A stretch of DNA of 34,215 nucleotides, taken from Chitinophagaceae bacterium. Lineage in GTDB: Bacteria > Bacteroidota > Bacteroidia > Chitinophagales > Chitinophagaceae. This document shows, one piece after another, positions 1-7,500 of the stretch (positions are counted from its first letter, which is position 1; each line of letters opens with the position of its first letter). Under the pieces are notes generated by a model. That model saw nothing but the letters and a program-made list of their open reading frames with translations, searched no databases and had not been told where the DNA came from. The stretch is from contig CANGFK010000007.1 of assembly GCA_947452925.1 (NCBI GenBank), forward strand, positions 1 to 34,215, in the 5' to 3' direction. The position numbers were made by a program, and so were the translations under genes.

Positions 1-32
1 GATTAATTCTCCTTATTAATTCTTTTTGCTGA

Positions 33-281
33 GTGAGCAAAGAGTCAAAAAAAGGGTATTATAGAGATGATGTTTTCCTCAAGGCTTTGGGGGAGAATAT
101 TCGTCGTATAAGGCTCGAGAATGGACTTACTCAAACTGAACTGGCTTTTAAATGTGACGATAAAGATTATTCTCAAATAAATAGGGTAGAATTGGGTAAA
201 GTAAACTTCTCTGTTTCCCACCTTTATCTAATAGCTCAAGCCCTCCAAGTGAAAGTAAAAGAGATATTACCCGATATGTAA
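33..281 (+). CDS. XRE-family helix-turn-helix transcriptional regulator (small)
   Basis: An 82-residue protein made almost entirely of a Cro/C1-type helix-turn-helix: residues about 18-78 read as helix 1 (LGENIRRIRLENGL), the HTH pair (TQTELAFKCD...YSQINRVELGK) and closing helices (LYLIAQALQVKVKEIL), ending at the usual 'L..ALxV...EIL' signature. There is no sensor or enzymatic domain, so it is probably a stand-alone DNA-binding regulator. The GTG start comes directly after an in-frame TGA and no internal ATG is available, so GTG is the only sensible start. It sits 5' of the structured element at 423-747 and an unassigned protein, an arrangement typical of accessory DNA. Its target cannot be read from the sequence. 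Confidence 0.8.
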   Translation: MSKESKKGYYRDDVFLKALGENIRRIRLENGLTQTELAFKCDDKDYSQINRVELGKVNFSVSHLYLIAQALQVKVKEILPDM

Positions 282-422
282 ATCTCTTTAATAATGTTTA
301 AGCTCTCTACCCCCACCTACTAATCCATCCACAACTACCACACAGACAGTAGCTTCTCACTCAACAATAAATCTCTTAGAAACCAACAATCTATTAATTT
401 TATATAACCATCAACGGATTAT

Positions 423-747
423 GGGCTTCAGTAGCTCAATTGGTGGTATCAATTACATTTTGGAGAAGTATAATAAAGGGTTGGCGAGTAGTTATCTAGA
501 ATAAATAACATACAACTATGCCAAGATGGTTCTAATCCAGTGCAAGAACGTATGTAATCCAGCAAGAAAGGGGTGTTTTTATGGTAATGGGGTATGTTGT
601 ATTGCCTTCGGGGTGTATTTCCTTGCCCATATTTAATGTTTTCTTGCGGTGAAGGTATCCCGCCAGTAAATAAAGGTGTACCGCCTTACTCTGGATTAGA
701 ACCATTTTTGGGCGATAGTACCATTGTATGGGGAAAGAATGAGGCTT
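423..747 (+). ncRNA. Candidate large structured RNA with long-range inverted repeats
   Basis: No ORF explains this stretch. A perfect 14-bp inverted repeat (527-540 with 691-704) extends outward through shorter paired blocks (521-526, 516-519, 509-515 with 705-730) to give about 32 pairs interrupted by small bulges. Inside the roughly 150-nt loop are further possible helices: 562-569 with 640-647 (8 bp), 652-656 with 683-687, and 661-664 with 675-678. Possible hairpins lie at 438-454 and 491-509. The ends can pair through 423-430 and 740-747 (8 pairs, three of them G-U). The strand is assigned because the next gene downstream is on plus and begins 22 nt later. The preceding 282-422 holds nothing I recognise. 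It could be a cis-acting leader, a free ncRNA or a mobile-element relic. Confidence 0.4.
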
Positions 748-768
748 AATTAGTTTAAAAAGAAGATT

Positions 769-1443
769 ATGGCAGTAACAAGAGATTGGATTCCGAAGCA
801 GATTGACAAGTTTTACATTTTTGCAAACAACCTCTGCAAAAGGGCTACCACCAATGCTTCAAAGTGGCATCTTGATGCTGATGAACTTGCTGCACTATTG
901 GGGTTGCAAACCACCTTCAACAGGTATTACGAGATTACTTCTGTTAGGTTCACCTTTTCATCGCTGGATACCCAAAATACCAAAGATGCAAGAAAATTTT
1001 ACCAAAAGTCACTCAGAATGATGGGGATTGGACGGATGAAAAGAAATAGTTTTATGACCAATGTAGACCGTAAAGCCTGTGGACTGAACATCAATAGCAA
1101 TGGATATAACCTCTCTCCGGTTGCCAAAAAAGCGCCCTTGATAGACTACAGAAACAAAGGTGGTCTTAATGGAGTGGTCATTTCTATAGACCCCACCACC
1201 CACAAAACCTGTAAACCAATTGGGCAGGATGGCGTGAAAGTAGCTTTTGGGTTTTATAGAAACGGTGAACCGATACCTAAGGAGAGGGAATGTACTTTTA
1301 CGATATTCCTTACCAAAAGCTTTGGCAAAATGGTTTTTCCCGAAGCACAACTAGGAATGTGCTTTGTTGGCTATGCCCGCTATTTTAATACCCGCAATGT
1401 ATTAGGAACTGTTGCTTCTGGGTTTTATGGAATGGTAGGTTAG
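769..1443 (+). CDS. Unassigned 224-residue protein, two-part architecture
   Basis: I do not recognise a named family with confidence. The N-terminal half looks helical (DWIPKQIDKFYIFANNLCKR, then a second helix with a W..DADELAALLGL pattern). A basic stretch (residues about 79-95) leads into 'FMTNVDRKACGLN'. The C-terminal half looks beta-rich and ends with a pattern resembling an Ig/Fn3-like strand set (GYARYFNTRNVLGTVASGFYG). The layout of short helical domain, 'T.xDRxxxGL' linker and beta domain resembles uncharacterised Bacteroidota proteins I have seen, but that is memory, not a search. There is no signal peptide or membrane segment. The ATG start follows an A-rich stretch. Its position 22 nt after the candidate structured RNA suggests the two belong together. 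The overlapping minus-strand and +2 ORFs are shadows. Confidence 0.65.
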   Translation: MAVTRDWIPKQIDKFYIFANNLCKRATTNASKWHLDADELAALLGLQTTFNRYYEITSVRFTFSSLDTQNTKDARKFYQKSLRMMGIGRMKRNSFMTNVDRKACGLNINSNGYNLSPVAKKAPLIDYRNKGGLNGVVISIDPTTHKTCKPIGQDGVKVAFGFYRNGEPIPKERECTFTIFLTKSFGKMVFPEAQLGMCFVGYARYFNTRNVLGTVASGFYGMVG

Positions 1444-1454
1444 TATTTAGAATA

Positions 1455-1612
1455 ATCGCCACAAAGGCAAGAAGGCAGAAAGGAGCACAAAGAGGAGGTA
1501 GAGTTAAAAACTTTGTTTCCTCTTTCTTTTTTGTGGCTCTTTGCGCCTTTGTGTCTCTGTGGCGATAAAAATTTTGCCACCAAGGCGCAAAGACAGAAAG
1601 AAGCACGAAAAG
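1455..1612. repeat. Three copies of a CACAAAGG-type interspersed repeat, two inverted
   Basis: A copy starting ATCGCCACAAAGGC (about 1455-1495) is followed by an inverted copy (about 1519-1566, ending CTCTGTGGCGAT). A third copy lies in the first orientation (about 1574-1612, TTGCCACCAAGGCGCAAAG...). The first two can form an imperfect hairpin of about 40 pairs. Similar intergenic repeats are frequent in Bacteroidota genomes as I recall them. The minus-strand 73-residue ORF across this region is just the repeat translated. A short 'attatcaattatcaatt' stretch (about 1626-1653) separates the repeats from the trmB promoter. Confidence 0.75.
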
Positions 1613-1667
1613 AATTAAAGTATGGTTATCAATTGTAAATTATCAATTATCAATTCCCCCTCCCCTC

Positions 1668-1675
1668 TATATTTG
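1668..1675 (+). promoter_or_regulatory. Bacteroidota -7 promoter element for trmB
   Basis: TATATTTG matches the phylum's TAnnTTTG -7 consensus exactly and lies 19 nt before the trmB ATG, implying a very short leader. I see no clear -33 TTG at the expected spacing. Confidence 0.45.
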
Positions 1676-1694
1676 CCGCCTGTTAAAATGGATT

Positions 1695-2399
1695 ATGGGA
1701 CACAAGAAATTAGTGAGGTTTGAGGCAATAAAAAGTTTTTCCAACGTATTGGAATATCCCGAAAACATGCAGGGGCAATGGCACCAACAGTTTGGGAATA
1801 ATAACCCCATTACATTGGAATTGGCTTGTGGAAAAGGCGAATATGCCGTTGGTTTGGGAAGAATGCATGCCGACCGGAACTTTATTGGTGTAGACATAAA
1901 AGGCAATCGTATCTGGCGTGGCGCTATCACCGCTTTGGATGAAGGATTGACGAATGTGGCGTTTTTGCGTACCGAAATTGATAAACTTTCCAACTACTTT
2001 GCCCCCGGCGAAGTGAGCGAAATATGGATTACGTTCCCCGATCCTCAGTTACGCTTATCTAAAGCCAAAAAAAGATTGACGCATCCTAAGTTTCTACGAT
2101 TGTATCAGCAATTTTTAAAACCCGATGCTGTCGTAAATCTAAAAACAGATAGTCCCGACTTGTACACGTTTACAAAAACAGTCATCAACTTATTTGATTT
2201 GCCGTTGTTAAAAGATTTTGATGATGCATATCATCAGGCTGGCATCAGCGAAGAGTTGCAGATAAAAACGTATTATGAGAGTTTGGATATAGCCAACAGC
2301 AAACGGATACATTATCTGCAGTTTCAGTTGAATAAAGAATTGCCAGTTGAAAAAGACGAAGCATTAAAACAACTGATACATGGATTCGGAACTGATTGA
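1695..2399 (+). CDS. trmB: tRNA (guanine(46)-N7)-methyltransferase
   Basis: TrmB transfers a methyl group from S-adenosylmethionine to N7 of G46 in the tRNA variable loop. The 234-residue length fits the family. The Rossmann-type SAM-binding loop reads LELACGKGEYAVGL (residues about 41-54), followed by the GVDIKGNRIWRGA segment that holds the ribose-contacting acidic residue. The family signature 'ITFPDPQLRLSKAKKRLTHP' (about 112-131) contains the PDP motif and the basic tRNA-contact stretch. 'LKTDSPDLY' (about 148-156) is the usual TD segment. The chosen ATG follows a -7 element by 19 nt. Its last 20 nt overlap the start of the DUF5522 gene, suggesting translational coupling. Confidence 0.95.
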   Translation: MGHKKLVRFEAIKSFSNVLEYPENMQGQWHQQFGNNNPITLELACGKGEYAVGLGRMHADRNFIGVDIKGNRIWRGAITALDEGLTNVAFLRTEIDKLSNYFAPGEVSEIWITFPDPQLRLSKAKKRLTHPKFLRLYQQFLKPDAVVNLKTDSPDLYTFTKTVINLFDLPLLKDFDDAYHQAGISEELQIKTYYESLDIANSKRIHYLQFQLNKELPVEKDEALKQLIHGFGTD

Positions 2400-2571
2400 G
2401 AACGTAGACTTCTACTATGATAAAGACGGGTTTGTAGTACTTACACAAAACTACCACGAAACACGTGGCTACTGTTGTGGCTATGGATGCCGGCATTGTC
2501 CTTATAATTATGAGTCGGTTCCCGAGCCTAAAAGAAGTAACATGCTAGCGCAACAACAACAGCAGCAATAA
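2380..2571 (+). CDS. DUF5522-type small cysteine-rich protein
   Basis: A 63-residue protein with the compact motif GYCCGYGCRHCPYNY (residues about 30-44). Its four cysteines and one histidine look like a metal-binding knuckle. The preceding 'ENVDFYYDKDGFVVLTQNYHETRGY' is the conserved N-terminal part of the DUF5522 family as I recall it. Function is unknown. It overlaps trmB by 20 nt, so the two are probably co-translated. The C-terminus ends in six glutamines encoded by CAA/CAG repeats (2551-2568), a simple-sequence tail likely to vary between strains and dispensable to the fold. Confidence 0.8.
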   Translation: MDSELIENVDFYYDKDGFVVLTQNYHETRGYCCGYGCRHCPYNYESVPEPKRSNMLAQQQQQQ

Positions 2572-2576
2572 TTAAA

Positions 2577-2969
2577 TTGGCTAAAACAAAACATACTACA
2601 ACTAAACTCCCATCAATACTACCCAGCGGTAGTAGAGAATCTTCTTTTTTTGAGCAGGTCTATGAAGTTGCAAGGCAAGTTCCCAAAGGAAGAGTAACTA
2701 CTTATGGGGCTATTGCTGCTTTTTTGGGAGCTAAGAAAAGTGCAAGGATGGTTGGCTGGGCCATGAATGGAGCACACAGCCAGACAACACCCGTACCTGC
2801 ACAAAGAGTGGTGAACAGAAATGGGATGTTGAGCGGAAAAGCACACTTTGCAACGCCTACTTTGATGGAAGAACTGTTGGCAGGAGAGGGGGTGATGGTA
2901 GAAAAAGATACCATCGTGGATTTCCAACAAAAGTTTTGGGATCCTGTTATTGAGTTATTAATAGATTAA
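2577..2969 (+). CDS. Alkyltransferase-like protein (MGMT family, no acceptor cysteine)
   Basis: The C-terminal DNA-binding domain of O6-alkylguanine-DNA alkyltransferases is recognisable: YEVARQVPKGRVTTYGAIA (residues about 29-47), then MVGWAMNG and VPAQRVVNRNGMLSGK. In true MGMT the active site is PCHRV. Here it is PAQRV, so the methyl-acceptor cysteine is alanine and the following histidine is glutamine. Proteins like this (Atl group) bind O6-alkylguanine lesions and flag them for nucleotide excision repair rather than repairing them directly; that role is inferred here. The only start consistent with full length is TTG at 2577, 5 nt after the DUF5522 stop, because the first in-frame ATG lies inside the domain. 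It is likely the third gene of the trmB cluster. Confidence 0.85.
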   Translation: MAKTKHTTTKLPSILPSGSRESSFFEQVYEVARQVPKGRVTTYGAIAAFLGAKKSARMVGWAMNGAHSQTTPVPAQRVVNRNGMLSGKAHFATPTLMEELLAGEGVMVEKDTIVDFQQKFWDPVIELLID

Positions 2970-3157
2970 TGAATAAACAATCTTAATTGCTTACAGAACT
3001 AATTTATCGAGTATAAATAAATCTAATAAGTTCGAAAGAGATTGGGCATAAGTTATAAATAAAACAATAGGTGTAAGAAAAGAGACAATTTTGGCAATAG
3101 ATGCGCAACAAATGAAAAAAAATTTTGGATTATTGATTGTTTGTCACGCTACTGTCA

Positions 3158-3165
3158 TATTTTCG
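3158..3165 (+). promoter_or_regulatory. Possible -7 element for the respiratory operon
   Basis: TATTTTCG differs from TAnnTTTG at one base. A TTG at 3137-3139 lies 18 nt upstream, near the expected -33 position. It sits 49 nt before the preferred actA ATG (3214) and inside the doubtful N-terminal extension of the ORF-track call. The same TATTTTCGC string recurs before the deoxyhypusine-synthase-like gene. Confidence 0.35.
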
Positions 3166-3213
3166 CACCCCGAAAGGATATTTTTCTACATAAAGAAACA
3201 ACAGACTGTGTAT

Positions 3214-4479
3214 ATGGCATTTCCTAAAAGTCTCTCGATACCGTCACTGATATTGTCAATTTTATTATTGACAACTACAATCTCAAACAAGGTTTCGGCT
3301 CAAGATGGTAAATCTCTCTTCTCTCAAAATTGTGCTTCTTGTCATGCTGTCAACAAAAAGTTGACAGGTCCTGCTTTGGCTGGTGTTGAAGACCGGTGGG
3401 GGGGTGACAAAAAGAAATTGCACGCTTGGATTCACAATAGTGCAGCTTTCCTGAAAACAGGGGATACTTACGCAAATAATTTGTACAATGAGTACAACAA
3501 AACTGCGATGAACCTTTTCCCTCAATTGACAGATGCAGAAATTGATGCAATCCTAGGCTATGTAAGCACTGCTGCAAAAGCTGCTTCTGCTGCACCTGCT
3601 GCAGGTGGTGGTGATGTAAATGCTGCAAAGGGTGAAGAAAGCGATAACTCATTATTGTTTGGTATACTCACTTTAGTATTAGCAGTTGTTGCGCTTGTAT
3701 TGTTGCAAGTAAACAGCAACTTGAAAAAACTAGCTGACGAAAAGGATGGTATCCGCTCTGCAGAACCAGTTCCATTCTGGAGAAACAAAGCATACATTGC
3801 TGTAGTAGTGGTACTATTATTTATCTCGGGTGGTTACATGACCACAAGAGGAGCCATCAGCTATGGTCGTACAAAAAATTATCAACCAGTTCAACCAATT
3901 TACTATTCTCACAAGGTTCATGCTGGCGTAAATCAAATCAATTGTCAGTATTGCCACATTGGTGTATATCAAGGCAAGCAAGCAACTATTCCTTCTGTAA
4001 ATATTTGTATGAACTGTCACATGGCAATCAACGAATACAAGGGTGCTAAGATTTACAATGAAGAAGGTGAGGAAGTGAATGGTACTGCCGAAATTAAGAA
4101 ACTATACAAATACGCTGGTTTTGAAGAAGGCAAACCTTGGGATGCTACCAAAGCACAACCAATTGAGTGGGTTCGTATACACAACCTGCCAGATCACGTT
4201 TATTTCAACCACGCACAACACGTAAAAGTTGGTCAGGTTGCTTGTCAGACTTGTCACGGAGAAATCCAGAAGATGGGAGAAGTAAAGCAATTTGCTGAGT
4301 TAAGCATGGGCTGGTGCGTTAACTGTCACAGAGAAACGAAAGTTCAATTTAAAGATAACGGGTTCTACAGCATCTACGAGAAATACCACGCTGATCTAAA
4401 GAGTGGCAAGATAGATAGCACTAAGGGTGTGACTGTTGAGATGATTGGTGGAACTGAGTGTCAAAAGTGTCATTATTAA
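3214..4479 (+). CDS. actA: Alternative complex III subunit ActA, multiheme cytochrome c (six CxxCH)
   Basis: This is the periplasmic multiheme subunit of alternative complex III, which carries electrons from the Fe-S subunit toward the oxidase. I prefer ATG 3214 over the TTG at 3091 in the ORF track: it gives a clean signal sequence (SLILSILLLTTTISNKVSAQ) and places a -7-like element upstream. Six heme motifs are present: CASCH (residue 40), CQYCH (244), CMNCH (265), CQTCH (344), CVNCH (368) and CQKCH (416, six residues from the end). The first belongs to an N-terminal monoheme domain. It is followed by an Ala-rich linker and two membrane helices (about 146-166 and 192-208), then the pentaheme domain. 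It heads the act-cox operon, with actB 90 nt downstream. Confidence 0.93.
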   Translation: MAFPKSLSIPSLILSILLLTTTISNKVSAQDGKSLFSQNCASCHAVNKKLTGPALAGVEDRWGGDKKKLHAWIHNSAAFLKTGDTYANNLYNEYNKTAMNLFPQLTDAEIDAILGYVSTAAKAASAAPAAGGGDVNAAKGEESDNSLLFGILTLVLAVVALVLLQVNSNLKKLADEKDGIRSAEPVPFWRNKAYIAVVVVLLFISGGYMTTRGAISYGRTKNYQPVQPIYYSHKVHAGVNQINCQYCHIGVYQGKQATIPSVNICMNCHMAINEYKGAKIYNEEGEEVNGTAEIKKLYKYAGFEEGKPWDATKAQPIEWVRIHNLPDHVYFNHAQHVKVGQVACQTCHGEIQKMGEVKQFAELSMGWCVNCHRETKVQFKDNGFYSIYEKYHADLKSGKIDSTKGVTVEMIGGTECQKCHY

Positions 4480-4569
4480 TATTGGTTAATTTAGTAAATC
4501 TGTTAATGTGGTGAGCTAATACAGATTATAGAGTAAAAGCAACCTACACATTATCGAATTATCATACTT

Positions 4570-7500
4570 ATGAGTAAACAGCATTGGCAAAGTTTTGGGG
4601 AATTGAATAATTCTGATGCTTACAAGCAATCGGTAAATGATGAGTTTCAAGAACAATTACCGTTTGAAGCTGACGATAAAGGCTTTTTAGAAGCTAAGCA
4701 TCCACGTAGGGATTTCTTAAAATTCTTGGGTTTCAGTACAGCTGCTGCTACAATTGCCGCAAGTTGTGAGATACCATTCACTAAAGCAATTCCTTTTGCA
4801 AACAAACCAGAAGATATTGTTCCTGGAAACTACATGTACTATGCTACAACTTACGTTCAAGACGGAGATGCAGTAAGTGTACTTGCAAAAGTGAGAGATG
4901 GTCGTCCTATCAAAATAGAAGGTAATGACCTAAGTCCAATCACCAAGGGTGGTACATCTGCAAGGGTTCAAGCATCTGTTTTGGACTTGTATGATACTGC
5001 ACGTTTGCGTTTCCCAACTATTGATAATAACGAAGCTACTTTTGAAGATGTAGACAAGGCAGTTGCTGCTGGCATTGCTGGCTTAGGTTCTGCACCAATT
5101 GTTATCTTAACAAGTACGATAGTTTCTCCTTCAACTAAAGAAGTAATTGCACAATTTATTGCTAAGCATCCTGGTGCAAAGCATGTGGTTTACGATGCAG
5201 TTTCTTACAGCGGTATTTTATTGGCTAATGAAGCAACTTATGGTAAGAAGGCTATCCCTACTTATCGTTTTGATAATGCTAAAGTAATTGTAAGCCTTGC
5301 TGCCGATTTCTTAGGTACTTGGTTGAGTCCAATAGAATTTGCAAAGCAATATGCTGTTGGTAAAAAAATAAATGAGAAGAATCCTGAAATGAGCAAGCAC
5401 ATTCATTTTGAGAGTGTTGCAAGTTTAACAGGTAGTAACGCCGATGAGCGTTTCTTGCACCGTCCATCTGAAACAGGAGCTATTGCAGTTGCTTTACTGG
5501 CAGCAGTAAATGGTCAAGCTGTAACAGGAATTGATGATGCTAAACTAAAAGCAGGCATTGTTAAGGCGGCTAAGGAATTAGTTGCTAAGAAGGGGGAAGC
5601 TTTAGTTGTTTCTGGAAGCAATGACAAAAATGTTCAAATTGTTGTAAATGCCATCAACGAAGCATTGCAAGCTGGTGGTAAAACCATTGATTGGTCTGCC
5701 ACTTATAATACAAAAGCGGGTATCGATGCTGACTTTGCTAAGTTGGTGGATGATATGAATGCAGGTGGTGTAGGAGGTTTGTTGATATTCGGAGCAAATC
5801 CTGCTTACACTTGGTTTGATAGCAAGAAGTTTGTTGACGGATTGAAGAAAGTTAAATTAACTGTTTCTTTCAACGGTAAAGCAGATGAGACAACTAAGTT
5901 GTGCAAATTTGTTATACCAAGCAATCACTACCTTGAAAGTTGGGGTGATGCCGAGATTAAGAGTGGTTATATTTCTTTACAACAACCAACAATATACCCA
6001 TTATTCAAAACACGCCAATTGCAAGACAGCTTGTTGAGTTGGTCTGGTTCCACTGTAAGTTACTTAGATTACTTAAAACAATACTGGTCCGCTAAACTTG
6101 GTGGAGCTGCTGGTTGGGATAAAGCATTGCAAGAAGGTGTTGTTAATCCATCAAATGCTGCTTTGGCTTCTGCTTCTTTTAGTAGTGCAAGCGTTTCTGC
6201 TGCAACTTCTGCAATTGCTTCATATAAAAAAGCAAATCCAGCTTCGACGGAATTATATTTATATCAAAAGGTTGCAATTGGTGCTGGAGAAGGAACGGCT
6301 AATCCTTGGTTACAAGAAATGCCAGATCCAGTAACAAAAGCTACTTGGGATAACTACTTGATTGTTTCTCCAGCAAAGGCGAAGACTTTATTAAATATTG
6401 ATTTGACTAATAATGGTCAGGCTGATGCTTATGAAGTAAAACCTCCTAAGCATGTAGTTTCAATTACCGCAAATGGAGTAACTGTAAAACTTCCTGCTCT
6501 TATTATTCCTGGAACGCATACAGAAACTGTTGGTATAGCTCTTGGTTACGGACGTAACAAAGAATTAGGAAAGTCTGTTTTTGATGAAGAAGCAGGTATC
6601 GCAGTTGGAGCAAATGCATTTCCATTTGCTTCATTAGCAGATGGTACAGTTAGTTTTGCTATTGGTAGTGTAGATCTTAAAGACACAAAAGAATTATATC
6701 CGGTAGCACTCACTCAGACACACAATATCTACAATACTGCTCAAGGTAATCGTACCGAAGTAATGAAAGAACTTACTTTGGCAGAATTTAAAGCAAAGCC
6801 GACTGAAATTTTAGAAGACAGAGAGGCTGAAGTAAAACCTTATGGCGGATTAGAAAATTACAGAGCTCAGGGTACTATCTATCCTGATTCTATGAATGAT
6901 CGCCCAGGTATTAAGTGGGGTATGAGTGTAGACTTAAACACTTGTAATGGTTGTGGCGCTTGTGTGGTTGCATGTACAGCAGAAAATAACGTTGCTATTG
7001 TTGGTAAGCCAGAAGTATTACGTGGTCACGAAATGCAATGGTTACGTATTGACAGATATTACAGTGGTTCTGATTTAGACAATCCAAAGGTTGTTTTCCA
7101 ACCATTGATGTGTCAGCACTGTGATAATGCTCCTTGTGAGAATGTTTGTCCTGTTGCTGCTACAAACCACAGTAGCGAAGGTTTGAATCAAATGACTTAT
7201 AACCGTTGTATCGGTACAAGATATTGTGCCAACAACTGTCCATACAAAGTAAGACGTTTTAACTGGGCTGATTACACTGGTGCAGATAGCTTCCCTGATA
7301 ACCAAAAAGGTGTTGTTAATGATGTTGTTCTGAATATGAGTGACGATTTAACTAGAATGGTATTGAATCCGGATGTAACGGTACGTTCAAGAGGTGTTAT
7401 TGAAAAATGTTCTTTCTGCGTACAAAGACTTCAATCTGCTAAATTATCTGCAAAGAAAGAAAGCAGACCATTGGAAGATTCAGACATTAAGGTTGCTTGT

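Noticed and set aside
423-540. A normal or split tRNA gene
   Set aside because: The D-arm and T-arm-like strings are present, but no acceptor stem, anticodon arm or CCA-side partner can be built at tRNA spacing.
423-747. Type III toxin-antitoxin (ToxIN-like) RNA
   Set aside because: There are no multiple tandem pseudoknot repeats and no terminator before the gene, and the downstream protein does not resemble ToxN.
1385-1606. Minus-strand ORF of 73 residues
   Set aside because: It is mostly the translated CACAAAGG repeat and runs into the end of the 769-1443 gene.
3091-3213. N-terminal extension of ActA from a TTG start
   Set aside because: It places 41 residues before a good signal peptide and overlaps a -7-like promoter element.
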